Translations under genes and position numbers: made by a program
The notes under the pieces: generated by a model
Told to the model about the DNA's origin: nothing
Databases searched by the model: none
What the model saw: the letters and a program-made list of their open reading frames with translations, nothing else
Assembly: GCA_963693315.1 (NCBI GenBank)
Contig: OY856188.1
Location: forward strand, 162,336,002-162,400,001
Direction of reading: 5' to 3'
Source: Diogma glabrata
Taxonomy: Eukaryota; Arthropoda; Insecta; Diptera; Cylindrotomidae
Length of the DNA stretch: 64,000 nucleotides
In this document: one piece after another, positions 1-11,029 of the stretch
Numbering within the stretch: position 1 is the first letter of the stretch
How the letters are laid out: every line of letters starts with the position of its first letter

Positions 1-186
1 TTATTAATATATATATTACTACCAATATTCAACCCTCAAGTTAGTTAATCAATAATTTATTAATTTCTCAATAATTTACAAATTTAAATGTTTTTTTCTC
101 TTTTTTGGAAGTAATTTTGACGATAAAAATGCATATTTATAAAAATTTTAAATATTAATTTCATATTTATAAAAAATTTAAACGTT
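1..186. other. AT-rich DNA, nothing recognised
   Basis: Runs of A and T with no coding signal or repeat structure that I can see. It leads into the left arm of the inverted repeat that flanks the first retrotransposon fragment. Confidence 0.6.
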
Positions 187-236
187 TGCCGAAAAAACAA
201 CGTATTTAATTCGGAGCTAAAGTGATTTTTTGTGTA
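187..236. repeat. Left arm of inverted repeat flanking a retrotransposon fragment
   Basis: The core GGAGCTAAAGTGAT followed by TTTTTGTGT is repeated in reverse complement at about 1260-1283, and weaker matching extends outward on both sides (a TTTAATT block and a CGAA block). Two arms of about 40-55 bp face each other across the retrotransposon at 237-1252. This suggests the retrotransposon landed inside an older palindromic element. Confidence 0.6.
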
Positions 237-1252
237 TCGTCTATAATTGTCAACCTTAGACGGATTTTCTTCTGAGTCTAAACAAATTAACGCTGGTGTA
301 CCCCAAGGCTCAGTATTGTCCCCAACCCTATTTTTGATTTATATCAACGAATTGTTGAAAATCACCAGCAACCTAATAAATAGTTTTGCAGATGATAGTA
401 CTCTGCACAAGTCGTTCGAGCCCCTTCCTTCAAAAGGTAAAATGCCCGAACGAATTAATCCTGCCCGGAGAGACGCTGCCATAAACGTGAACAAAGACCT
501 GAATAAAGTCGCCGACTGGGGTGACCAAAACCTTGTCAATTTCAACTCTACCAAAACACAGCTGTTGATTGTTTCCAGATTAAAGACCGAGTTCCCCAAA
601 GATATTTTATTTAGTATGTGTGATGAACCAATAGGTGAATGTAAAAACATTCGTTTATTGGGTGTCACAGTTTCAAATGACCTACTCTGGAACGATCATG
701 TCATGGCGATGGCAAAAAGCGCGTCTAAAAAACTCGGCCTCCTAAATAGATGCAAAACATCTTGGCCCTCTTGGACTCTGTTCAAAAGCGAGCTATACGA
801 ATTGTGGGTGATCGAACTTTAACATCAAAACTTGATTCCCTACAACATCGTCGCACTGTTGCTGACCTCGTTGTTTTTTACAAATATCGTCATCAGCAGT
901 GCTCAGATGAAATCAGCGGCATCATGCCTCAAACTTATTCTTACCCCCGTTCCACTTGGCAATCGGCTGTCGCAACCGGTGAAACGGTAAAGATCCCGTG
1001 CTGTCATACTGGCAGATCGCAGAGAGACTTCTTTGTCCGAACTGCGTACAAATGGAATAGTTTGCCGGAACACTTAGTCTCAGGTGGCTTCAAGCCACAA
1101 ATGTTTAAAAAAAAGCGTTAATCTACACCTTAGAACGCCAGTTGTTGTGGGACCCAGGTCTAGACCTACGTCTTAAAAGGTATTTATGTGTTGTTGTGAC
1201 ACATATTCTAAACCCTATTACACAACACATTTTATTAAAAAAAAAAAAAAAA
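237..1252 (+). mobile_element. 5'-truncated, internally deleted non-LTR retrotransposon (jockey-type RT)
   Basis: This is the 3' part of a LINE-type element. The first frame (247-822) carries the reverse transcriptase palm motifs GVPQGSVLSPTLF and FADDST (the YADD box), then STKTQ and IRLLGV. The second frame (750-1121) carries the RT-thumb/C-terminal part, including LDSVQKRAIRIVGD and LDSLQHRRTVADLVVFYKY. Compared with the related copy at 42174-43213, about 40 codons are missing between the two frames (after LLNRC), so an internal deletion with a frame change at about 750-770 broke the ORF. A 3' UTR follows and ends in a poly(A) tract at about 1237-1252. The 3' half is nearly the same family as 46866-47338. 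It is dead: no EN domain and no N-terminal RT. The clade (jockey/CR1 type) is judged by eye. Confidence 0.88.
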
Positions 1253-1259
1253 TAGACTC

Positions 1260-1316
1260 AACACAAAAAGTATCACTTTAGCTCCTAATTAAATAATGTA
1301 CTATTTTATTCGCCTA
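1260..1316. repeat. Right arm of inverted repeat flanking a retrotransposon fragment
   Basis: Reverse-complement partner of 187-236. The part at 1296-1316, ending TTTATTCGCC, also has an inverted partner at 1661-1684, so the segment belongs to more than one fold. Confidence 0.55.
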
Positions 1317-1680
1317 CATATTAAAGTGTTACTTTATTACTGTGATTTGCGGCTTTAAAGTATCACTTTTCAACTATTTATTTTGTTGTCATAGCTACGT
1401 CCAAAAAAGTAAAAAGCATTTGTATTTGTTTAAATTCTATGAAAAAATAAAAACTTTTATCAAAGCAACCCTTAAATTCAAAATTTCATTATCCAATTAA
1501 AATAGTTGTTATCATTTGTTGTGATAGCAACACAATAATTTGGAAAAAATAATAAATATTTTGTCAAAGGTAACTTGTTCCACATATTTTTATTTTAAAA
1601 TTTATGAAAATTTATAATTTTAATTTAGAATAAACAAATTTTCTAAAAATATTTTGCTTGCGGCGAATAAAAAATAGTAT

Positions 1681-1797
1681 ATGATGCACGGACGTAAGCT
1701 ATTTTGGACTTAATGTGGGTGCAAATCTCGGCTAGCGCCTCGATTTGCAAACTCCACATCCGTCCAAAATCTTTAGCTTTACGTCCTAGCATCATAA
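1681..1797. repeat. Imperfect hairpin (foldback), about 117 bp
   Basis: Two arms of about 50 bp pair: ATGATGC-ACGGACGTAAGCT at the left and the complementary AGCTTTACGTCCTAGCATCAT block at the right, with TTTTGGAC/GTCCAAAA, ATGTGG/CCACAT and GCAAATC/GATTTGC inside. The tip is GC-rich (CTCGGCTAGCGCCTCG). Outer flanks also repeat (AATGTACTATTTT at 1296 and about 1797). Non-coding; probably a foldback MITE. Confidence 0.75.
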
Positions 1798-2457
1798 TGT
1801 ACTATTTTCTGACAATCAAATGATATTATTTTTTGTGTTTTTTGTTTTATATAAAATTTTTCATTTAACGAATGTTGTATAATTTTTTTGTTGTTGTTGT
1901 TAATATGTTTTCTGTTTTGAAAACGGCAAAGGAATTTTGCCGAAACATCGAAAAACAAAATGATTAAAAATAATGAATGTGTTTTATTTAAAATATAGGG
2001 CAGAGTGAATAAAAACTAGAATAAACTAAAAGTATAAACTAGTAAGCATTAGCACATTCCTTATTTCGAGTGAATAAGAATATTCTAATCTTTTTGAATA
2101 TTAAAAAAACAAAAACAATTATTGTAGAAGCTTTGTTGCGTACGGCTTCTACTATCATAGTAGTACTATGGTAAATATGTTTTGTTTTAGCTTATATGTA
2201 CTGGCTTAATTGTTTTAACTATGTTTTATTACTTTAGATCAAAGCATCGATTTTTAATAAGAACTTGAATTTTTTGTTTGAATTATATATGTTTGAATAA
2301 GGAATTATGTTGCATCATTTATTAAGAATTATTGCAGGACAGTTCCAGAACAGTTTTGTTTTATTATATAAATATATTTTTCAATAAGAAAATAGCTGAA
2401 CATATGACTGATTTCCAAATTATTTAGGTCCCTTAATTTTCGTGGTTCTTTGGCTAG
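1798..2457. other. AT-rich spacer, nothing recognised
   Basis: No coding or RNA signal seen. A tiny inverted pair (GGCAAAGGAATTTTGCC near 1925-1941) is the only structure noted. Confidence 0.5.
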
Positions 2458-2792
2458 CTAGTATTGTGGTATCTTCCATAGAGTATGAATATAATTGTGG
2501 TCTGCTGTACTTAATTTACTATAATCTTTCACAGCATAATCGTTCCAGAATGATCCTGCTTTAGATAAATTGTTTTCTGTCAGATGTCTTGAAAGTTTTA
2601 TCTTTTGCTGAAAGCAAGTGCGAGTATGTATAGTTGTTGTAGGATTGATATTCGAGGCCTTGTACATATGAGACTATATGGCGGACTATCGTTAAAAAAG
2701 AGTGCGTCGTTATTTTTTATTTTGTTTAATTGGAGTTGTCTTCCATTTTTAATAATTTCAATAGTGTATTGAGGAGTAAAGATTATTATCAA
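2458..2792 (-). pseudogene. Possible broken coding exon of unknown gene
   Basis: On the minus strand two overlapping frames are open for longer than expected in such AT-rich DNA and read like protein. The upstream frame (2792-2598) contains TIEIIKNGRQLQLNKIKNND and the downstream frame (2667-2458) contains SKAGSFWNDYAVKDYSKL and ends HTLWKIPQY-stop. A single frameshift near 2665-2690 would join them into one segment of about 105 residues. I do not recognise the family and see no transposon hallmark. It could be a terminal exon of a host gene, a relic, or chance; no clear splice site was fixed. Confidence 0.3.
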
Positions 2793-2862
2793 ATCACATT
2801 TGTGACATATTTATTCATTTTGGTATCACCGGTTACACAAGTAAATGCATTAATTTAACACA

Positions 2863-3113
2863 CAGGGGCCCTATTTCCAAACACATAAATGTGAATTTGG
2901 ACAATATTGTGAAAGTTGTATTGCGTAACACTAAACGTTAACGGTAACGATTTTACGAAAAACGAATTTCACAATATTTTCTAAATTAAATTTAGACAAT
3001 AATGTGAAATTCGTTTTCCGGAAAATCGTTACCGTTACCGTTTAATGTTATGCAATACAAACTTCACAAGATTGTCAAAATTCACATTTATGTGTTCGGG
3101 AATAGGACCCCAG
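2863..3113. mobile_element. Foldback MITE with ~115-bp near-perfect arms
   Basis: The segment is a palindrome: the left half starts CAGGGGCCCTATT and the right half ends AATAGGACCCCAG. The arms match through ACACATAAATGTGAATTT, GACAAT.TTGTGAA, TTGTATTGC.TAACA, AACGGTAACG and AACGAATTTCACA, with only a short loop around 2985-3000. There is no ORF. The CAGGGG-type terminus would suit a hAT-derived MITE, but 8-bp flanks (TTAACACA versus TTTATTAT) do not match, so the class is open. Confidence 0.85.
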
Positions 3114-4249
3114 TTTATTATATTTCTAGTTTTAATTTCAGGCAAATTTTTATATATTTACACCAAGAAAACACTATTAATTCAATTAAATTAATTATTC
3201 AATAATATTTAATTATTTAATAAAAATTTAATTATTTAATAAGTTAATTAAATAACGCTAAAATTTTAATCATCTACATATAGTTAACATATTTTGTTAT
3301 GGTGGAATGCGTTAAAATGAACGTAACTGAAAATTAAACACATCACAACTTCCTTAATGGGTTCAATAATCGATGAAAAAATTCAAGAAAAAAACTTATC
3401 ATTTTATTGCCGCGTTAAACCGGCCTCTTTATTTTAATTATAAATACTCGAATGAACATATAGAGGGCCTCTTCTTTTGTCTTATCAATTTTGCTGGCAG
3501 TTCGATGTTGGTACTAAAACCTAATCCAGTTAAGATAAGTAATTAAAATTTAATTTAGATAAATTCAATTAATAGAAATTTTGTGTGATGGTGACTAAAA
3601 TTAAAGTAAAAAAAATTGATTTTTTGTTGGTAAAATTTAAAAAAAAAAGAATTGATATGTGTTTGTGTGTAGTCCAAACAAAAAAGCAAAAAATGATTAG
3701 AACATTTTTATCTGTTTGTGCTGTTTAAGATAAGTGCATGATCATTAAGGAAAACTTAGGTAAAAATTTGCAATTAGTTAATATACTTAAACCCTGTTAA
3801 ATCGTTTAAATTGTTTATATTTTAAATGAAAGTTATTCAGTAATAATAAATAATGATTAATTCTAAAATTGAATTCTGTTGTTATAAAAATGAAACGAAG
3901 TCAAGGGGATGTGGTAGAGTATTTTGAAATTAGTAGTGAAGGGAAGATAGCTTTTTTTTATGGTGTCTATAGAGACTGAAGTTTATGGTGTACTACTCTA
4001 TAATCGGAAAACTATATGGGTTAATTTCCTATTCAATAAAATAAAAATTAAGCTCTTATGATATTAATAGTTGATGGCTTCACTTCTGGTCATAAATTTA
4101 ATTGGTTTTTGCCGTTATTCATTTGTGTTTAAATATTTTTATATGTTATGAAACTGTAAATGAACTGATTCCGTTTTAACGAAGAATTTAATACGACCAA
4201 TGAGCTAATGTGATATTGTGAGGATAACGGATTCAGCGATTGCCGACCT
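3114..4249. other. Non-coding AT-rich stretch
   Basis: No ORF or repeat family recognised. A TATAAATA box lies at 3439-3446 ahead of a less AT-rich patch (about 3460-3525). This is compatible with, but far from proof of, a promoter. Confidence 0.4.
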
Positions 4250-4622
4250 TCGTTTTGTTCGATAATTTGGTATATTTCCTGCAATATCAACTATTACCGC
4301 TATCCTCATTCATCTTGCTACAACCAGTATTATAACTTTAACAAATGTCATCCATTGTCGTCAGCCTGTGTGCTGAATAATTTAGTGTATTTCCTGTAAT
4401 TTCATCAATTACCGCTATCATCATTCACCTTGATACATCAAGTATTACAATTTTAACAATTTTTAACCATTGTCGTCATCGTGTGTGCTGAATAATTTGG
4501 TGTATTTCCTGTAATTTCATCAATTACCGCTATCATCATTCACCTTGATACATCAGGTATTATAATTTTAACAATTTTGAACCATTGTCGAATTCCCGTG
4601 TGCTAAATAACGTGGTATATTT
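4250..4622. repeat. 115-bp tandem repeat, about 3.2 copies
   Basis: The block GTGTGCTGAATAATTT starts at 4368 and 4483 and, diverged, at 4598; an older copy lies 115 bp upstream (ATAATTTGGTATATTTCC at 4262). Each unit carries CATCAATTACCGCTAT, ATTCACCTTGATACATCA and AACCATTGTCG. Period 115 bp measured from these anchors. The two central copies are almost identical and the outer ones are diverged. Non-coding. Confidence 0.9.
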
Positions 4623-4714
4623 CTCACATGATTAACTTGGTGAAGATGATCGATTAATTAAGTTTTCGAAGGATATTGAGTGGGATCTGGACTAGCTATG
4701 GGGTGAGTAAATTT

Positions 4715-4800
4715 ATTTATATATGGGTATGTATGTATGTATGAATGTGTGCGTGTGTTTGTACATGTGCGTATATACATGGGGTGCGTATGTGGGTGTG
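4715..4800. repeat. GTAT/GT-rich microsatellite
   Basis: Imperfect (GTAT)n followed by interrupted TG-rich sequence. Lies just upstream of the broken secreted-protein gene. Confidence 0.7.
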
Positions 4801-4984
4801 AATGAAATTTAATTTATGTGCAAGACCTAAATTATAATGCAATGGCTATACGCAGAACACATATCTTCCCAACTCTGTTTAGAGGCGCCAGTTGTTTATC
4901 AATAACCACGGTTGGATTTCGTATGGGATTTTTAGTGACGGGTTGATACATTACACCAACTGAAACTTAAGCTTGAAATTGGCA

Positions 4985-5512
4985 ATGCCACCCTGTGCCG
5001 TGGTATTATGTTTGATTGGCTTATCATCGGTTATTGCTGATAGAAGTTTGCCAGATAAAAAAATTAACATCATTATCAGATATACACAATTTATTGGTAA
5101 ATGATGCATTTGAAGTACATACTGGAAATCTAAAATTTGGATTACAGCGTGGTGGCTATGGTTTTAAGTATTTAGCCCTCCATAAATGCGGTACTTTGTA
5201 CTTTCTTGATGCTTACTTAACATCATCAGAATTTGATCAAACATTAACGAATTATTAATGATATGCGTGATACTTTATTTATGGGGGAAACTCGAGTTAT
5301 ACAAATACATACCGTGTTGAATATTATCAGAAGGGGAGCAATGTGTTTTGGTTTAACTCAGGTGAAAACTAATGGAAAAGGTAATAAAGATTGTTCTGCT
5401 TGTGAGAATATTAAATTAAGGCTTTTCAAAACGCTAGTCATCTTAAACATCATAGTAGTGCTTTTGATGTTAATACTAATCCTTGGGTTACACGATGTGT
5501 TTATAAAATAAA
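4985..5512 (+). pseudogene. Degenerate gene for a small secreted protein, family unknown
   Basis: The ATG at 4985 starts a typical signal peptide, MPPCAVVLCLIGLSSVIA, then DRSLPDKK. The frame stops at 5102, but a run of seven A (5057-5063) sits where a one-base change would lead into the longer open frame 5016-5258 (NDAFEVHTGNLKFGLQ, ALHKCGTLYFLDAYL). Beyond the stop at 5258 protein-like blocks continue in alternating frames: IN DMRDTLFMG, then YTNTYRVEYYQKGSNVFWF, then KDCSACEN, then SHLKHHSSAFDVNTNPWVT and RCVYKINKR, ending near an AATAAA at about 5507-5512. A GT...AG pair of 59 nt (starting GTGAAAAC, ending ATTAAG) could be a short insect intron, but its use does not by itself restore one frame. 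I do not know the family; three or four conserved Cys-containing blocks suggest an extracellular protein. Best read as a decaying gene, or a real gene with assembly indels. Confidence 0.5.
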
Positions 5513-5624
5513 TAAAAGAAAATTCTTATGGTGTTAAATTCTAATTTTAATTTTGGGGTAATCTTTATAATAGCAATTTTTGGGACTTTATTATTAATAG
5601 CTGTATGGGCATGGATGTAGGTAT

Positions 5625-5700
5625 GGGTGTTTGTGTGCATATGTGTGTGTATGTGTGTGTGTGTATGAGTGTATGAGATGCGAGAGCGTGTGAATGTGTG
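5625..5700. repeat. GT-rich microsatellite
   Basis: TGTGTGTATG-type repeats with interruptions, downstream of the broken secreted-protein gene. The gene is therefore bracketed by GT-rich tracts. Confidence 0.75.
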
Positions 5701-7726
5701 ATAAAATATGGGGGTGGACGTGGTGATCGCGACTTTTTCACGTATGGAGTCGCCAGAGTCTTCTTATCTCACTTGTCTTCTTTTTTTGATCCGATTAAAT
5801 TATGAAACACGCGTACTATACTGATTACTTGTGCTGGAGTATGCAGGTGAATTATCTCTGACCCACATACTGAAGCTAGTTTAGGGTCCAATACCTCACC
5901 AGGTGCGCGTCCTGCTCAACGATTACATTGGGATGCCCAATGTAACCAGTTCTCCATTACAATTTACAACAAAGTTAATATATTTACAACAAAGAACTCG
6001 ACGCACTAGACGCACGTCTGATTAAAGCAAAAACCATGCAACGAGTCAGTTTTAAAAGAACAAAAAATTGTCCCAGAAAACAATAAAATTTTTACCAATC
6101 AGCGAAGGCGTCATATTATTATTGTTCGTAATCATAAAGGTGTGTTTACCTCTTCGAACCGTCTTGTGCGTTCGTTCGTCACAGTTCTATTTCTCGATTG
6201 CTTGTTACGATAGGACTAATCAACTAATACAATTATGTTTACCGATGGTGAATTCAATTATATAAAATCATACTTTGATAAATTAAGCAAACCAATTTTT
6301 TCATGTTTCTGATGAGATGAACTGCTTTGTAACAACCATATTTTTGTTCCATGATACATATAAATAAATACAATTTTAAACATGGAACCGGTTTGTGCAT
6401 TGATAATTTCATAGCCAACGAATATTAAATAGCATCTGTTCTTTAATTCCTTAGTTCCTTAATTTACACAGGCTTGTTAGTCTATTTTAATTAAAGATTT
6501 AGTACTAATGCGAAGTTCAATAAAAAAATACTGGTTTGCTTGCAAAGAGTTGATGAAATATGCTTTGATTAATTATCTATACAAATTAATAATGATCGTT
6601 ATTAAATTAATGAATAAAAAACATTCAGCTTGACAAGTACATTTGCTTGTACAAAATTTTTACAAACTGACACTCTCATTATTTAATCTGTCAATCAAAA
6701 CACTTCAAGTAAAAGTTGGGTGTGATGAAGACTAATTGTTGGATAATACAACTGCAGTGGCACCAAATAATAATAAATAAAAAACAACAAGCACAAAGGG
6801 AAACAGGAAAGAAGATAAAAAAAATGTAAGAAAATTTTAAATACAAAAAATTTCTTTTTCTCCTTTAATTTTTTTTTTCAAAATTTATGTGTTTATTCTA
6901 CAGTGAAATCACATTGAAATATTTTCAAGAAACGGGAATATAAACATTTTATTTATTGTTCTGTTTTACTTGTACTGAATTACTTATGAGTTATGGCATC
7001 AAAAGAAATGGAAATATCAAAATCGAATATCCTTTTTCTTATTAATCGTTTGCTACCTTCAATTTAATTTCCAAGAAAACAAAATAGAAGATATCCCTTT
7101 TATTTTATCATTTTGTAATCTTTAGCGATTAGTTATTAAAATTAATGATTGAGTTTAAAATACGGAAAAAAAATTCTTTGAAATGAGTTATTGGTTAATG
7201 TAATTACCAATTTGAAAGATTAAAATTCGTTGTACAAAAAGATCTTAGATAAATATTATATATACTCACTTTTAATAACTAATTGATTAAAATTCAAGTA
7301 TGAGAACAAAATTAATGTAGTTCAGAGAGCATAAATAATAAACAAAATTATTTATATTTAAATTGTTTCAATACTACTTCTGTAATTTTAAAATGACGAA
7401 AAATCTTCAAAAAACAAAATGAGATAGTTTTGCTGCCTTATAAGTGCTAAGACTTTAACTTTCATTCGAAAATTCTGAAATCTTTTAATAAAAGATTATA
7501 CCAAGGGAAAGAAGTGCATGTTTTTCTCCAAGAGCGAAACCTTAGTACTATCAATCACTGAGAGCAATAATATACAGTTTTCCGAGGTATATATTTTGTG
7601 CACGATCACCGTATAATTTTGATGCTTAAAACTTAACATTAATCATTAAAATTAAACGAAAATTTTAAATTTAAATATGTATGTTTCATATTAGCTTATT
7701 TTTGTTTAAAATCATCGAGATCACGA
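5701..7726. other. Long non-coding stretch
   Basis: About 5720-5960 is clearly less AT-rich than its surroundings, but no protein or RNA family is recognisable. The rest (6000-7720) is AT-rich with only short chance ORFs. No RNA gene or repeat array seen. Confidence 0.45.
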
Positions 7727-7728
7727 GA

Positions 7729-7882
7729 GGCCCTTTCCACCATCGCATCACTTTTTCGTTTCTTACTTCTTTGCCTATAATCTAAATATGGCAACTCCAA
7801 TTTAGTTTATAGACAAATTTAAGGCAAGAAACGAAGAAGTGATGCATTGCACTGCATAAAAGTGTGGAAAGCCGCAAGGGCC
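7729..7882. repeat. Hairpin (foldback), about 154 bp
   Basis: Outer arms GGCCCTT/AAGGGCC and an inner pair GCATCACTT...CGTTTCTT / AAGAAACG..GAAGTGATGC, with TTTGCCT/AAGGCAA, fold back around an AT-rich centre. Similar in size and style to hairpins at 1681, 48040, 60236 and 60568. Confidence 0.7.
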
Positions 7883-8213
7883 AGAGATATATGGGTAGTT
7901 CTACAAACATGGGAATTTTGGACGGCATGGCTTATATCGTATAAAAAAATTTTTTAAATGAAATTTGTAAACCTTAACTGTCTGGCAGGACACCCAAAAT
8001 AAACCCGTTTCGAAATATATTTCTTACAAAAAATATGATTCAAAACGTAAAACTATCCAATTTCGGGTTTAAACTATTTTCAAGAACTTAAAAATTATTA
8101 TACAATAATTTATATGGCCTTGAACATGGTGATTGGTGTCATATGGTGTCACATAGTGTCAAAACCCCAAACTGTTTGACCGTTTTTAATTTTATTTATT
8201 TATTTATTCAGGA

Positions 8214-8640
8214 TTTTGTGAGCAATTAAACTCAAGTAACTATGGAATTAATTTGAATTTTTTCCAATGTGGAAATATCTCAGGAAAAAACTCAGTTTTT
8301 CTCTTTTACGCGTTTCGGTTGGGATTCGAACTCTTAACCTCATCAGTGCCAAACTGACGAGTTCAATTCCATTGGCAGACATACCACTACGCCACCAAGG
8401 CGATTATATTTCTAAGTTGAAACTTCATCATCAGTTATCTTACATAAGTTGAATTTCTCAATCGTCAGTTAGACATAGATTTTTATGGAAATTTTATTTA
8501 TTTTGAATAAAGATTTTTTGATTTAAATTTTCTTGACAGTACTATTGTGTGAATGCATAGAATATGTAATATTTCTATTATAGTCAACATTCTAAGTCAC
8601 GAGTGTCATTATTGATTGTTTCCAATCAATGAGAAAATCA
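8214..8640 (-). repeat. Dispersed repeat containing a tRNA-like pol III promoter block (copy 1)
   Basis: On the minus strand, 8402-8318 holds a box A-like TGGCGTAGTGG and a box B-like GAGTTCGAATCC at tRNA spacing, but stems do not pair as in a working tRNA. The 3' part on that strand runs to a tail around AATTGCTCACAAAAT (8214-8228). Sequence on the other side of the tRNA-like block (8403-8640) is also shared with the copy at 33230-33480 (TCAACATTCTAAGTCACGAG), so the repeat extends on both sides of the promoter block. That is unusual for a simple tRNA-headed SINE. Confidence 0.7.
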
Positions 8641-8814
8641 ATGATCGACACTTGGTCAATTATTGTCATACATGAGCGCTTGCATATTTGCCAACATTTT
8701 GGGGTTATGTTATGCCAACATTTATTTATCTTAAAATTTAAATAAAGTTAGAATTAAAAAGAATTGCGAAAGATAACAGGCGTTTTGTTATTATAAAAAT
8801 TTATTATATAATTG

Positions 8815-9034
8815 AAGGCTCGTTTCTTCGGGCAAGAAAAAGCGTGCCCTCATCAAGGAACATTCCATAGCTAACATTGGAGTTAGCGCGATTGATTGAA
8901 TACAGTTCAGCCAGCACCCTTAATATATCTCCAATTGAGTAGTGATATCTCACTACTATTGCCAGTCGTATGTGCAATCTCGCAATCACTCGTATGTCAA
9001 TAGCAGGGAATGAACTACGCCAGGTTACACCCAT
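8815..9034 (-). other. Unexplained coding-like minus-strand ORF
   Basis: A 76-codon frame with balanced, non-AT codon use (IRVIARLHIRLAIVVRY, SIGDILRVLAELYSI, GMFLDEGTLFLARRNEP) stands out from the AT-rich surroundings. No family recognised, no clear splice site. It could be a host exon, a domesticated fragment or a GC-richer non-coding repeat. Confidence 0.25.
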
Positions 9035-11029
9035 AAATCAAAAATAAAATTTACACATCATCAACAAATTAGCCCAATGTGCTTATAATTTGGCACAAAA
9101 CAACTTAAAGCGAGTCGTTTCAAAACAGTTTAAAAAATGTTGAACAAAGAATGCATTACTTCTTAATAAATTAGAAAAAACCACAAAAGATCCACCACAC
9201 CACAAAATATCAACAAAGTTAATTTATCAATTAACTAACTAATACGTGAAAACTAAAATAAAGGAACAACAAAAAATTTAAATGAAATAATTTAACGTTT
9301 CGTTGATTATTTGTTTGTTACAAGATGTTGTCAGAAAATATAATCTTTTTTCTTATGGTCGTTCAAACACGAAAGTTACAAAGTATTCTAGAAGTAAAGA
9401 TAAAAGAACAAATACATTTTATTGCTATTCTGTATTTTGAAGTATGTATATATATGGTTTAGTTCTTAAAGATTTTGGGTTTCTAGAAAACTAACGAAGC
9501 GTAACTACCCAATTATAACTTGGTATATATATGTAGTACTGGTAATATCTAGATAACAAATGTTTGAAAGGTAGAGACATGTGTAGTATAATTTATTAAA
9601 AGATATATAGTAAATATAAATATGTACATATATCCTATTTCATAAATATTTGTCTGTAGTATCTACTAAGCTGAACAAAAATTATTTTCTCTCCCAAAAC
9701 CATAAACCAAAAACATATGGTTAGTCCAGAAAAAGAAAATAAACTATTGTTACTTTATACTTTGAAAAACTGATTTGCTCTGATCTTTATATGTATTCCA
9801 TATTGGTTTAAAATTTCGTTTCAATATGTATATTGTATTAAACTGACCATCTATGCTCCTTTGGGAAGTATTATACTCCTTTTTGAATCGTTCATACTTC
9901 TCAAAATATTCATACTCCCATAATACTCCTTTGGAATAATATACTCCTGATATACTCCTTTAATGTAAAATAGGCTTTTTATATGTTTTTTATTGGCAAT
10001 ACTATTTAAAGTTGTTTAATTCTTTAAAATCATACTTTCTCAGTGTCTGCAGTTATATTTTTCCAAAACGAATCTTCTCTTCTAATTTTTTTGTGGACAA
10101 TATGTCTACTATTTTTTATGAAAAAATAAAACAAATTTAAAAATGGGACATTAGTGTGGCAGAAGTAACAGATATTACGAGGGACCTGAAAGATACAATA
10201 CATTGCAACACCGACTATTCAATTCGTTAATTCAATTCGAGTTAAATTCAATTAATTTTTGTTTGTTATTTCTTTTCTAAATTTCCATAGCAACCAATTT
10301 ATTTAATTTGTATTGCATTTTAAATTTTAATTGTATATAAAAACCGAAAAATCCTTAGATTAAAGAATTTTCTCAAAACCAAATTTTACACAACACATTT
10401 TGTGTGAACTTGGATTGGAACATAAGGGAAAAAAACGAAAAATATTTTTAGAAACTACAATAGTAGATTGTATTACTAGTGCGAATGCGTTTTCCAAACA
10501 AGAGTTAGTTTGCCGCACGACCGCAGGGAGTAACACACTATTTTTTGTAGCAAGTGCGTAAAATTTATAAATATTTATTTAATTGTTCACTTAATCATTT
10601 ATTCAACAAAGTTATAAACAAATTTAAGATTTTTAAATAATTAAAGTGCGCCATCTTCGTTGTAATAGTTGTAAATGATACTAGCTCGAAAACATAAACA
10701 TAAGAATCCAACCAAAAACACATAGTAATCCAACTAAGCTGTCAAAATTGTGAACTTTGAAAACCTAAATAAATTGTTTTTTCTTGCAATTCAAATGATG
10801 CAATGTGTTTAACTTGTTTTTACTATATGGTAAGTTATTTAAATTATTATTTTGTTGTTTTAGTGCTATAAAAATATTATATATAGATAGATATATGGAT
10901 AGATTTAACTACAAATCTCACATGCAGGCAGCGTGCTAGCCCGTCCACAAAATATTTTGTGGTCATATGTGCGTAAAAGTAGTTTTTTCTTGTATTTTAT
11001 TCTAGTACAAAATTACATATTTTTTATGC
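9035..11029. other. Non-coding AT-rich stretch
   Basis: Nothing gene-like seen. A small cluster of ATACTCCT words lies at about 9855-9965. Confidence 0.45.
9855..9965. repeat. Cluster of ATACTCCT words
   Basis: Five to six imperfect copies of TATACTCCTTT/CATACTCC within 110 bp, irregularly spaced. Confidence 0.5.

Noticed and set aside
4250..4622. CRISPR-like array
   Set aside because: The whole 115-bp unit is repeated; there are no short repeats separated by unique spacers, and the DNA is eukaryotic.
8318..8402. Functional tRNA gene on the minus strand
   Set aside because: Box A and box B are present but the acceptor and T stems do not pair, and the block is part of a dispersed repeat.
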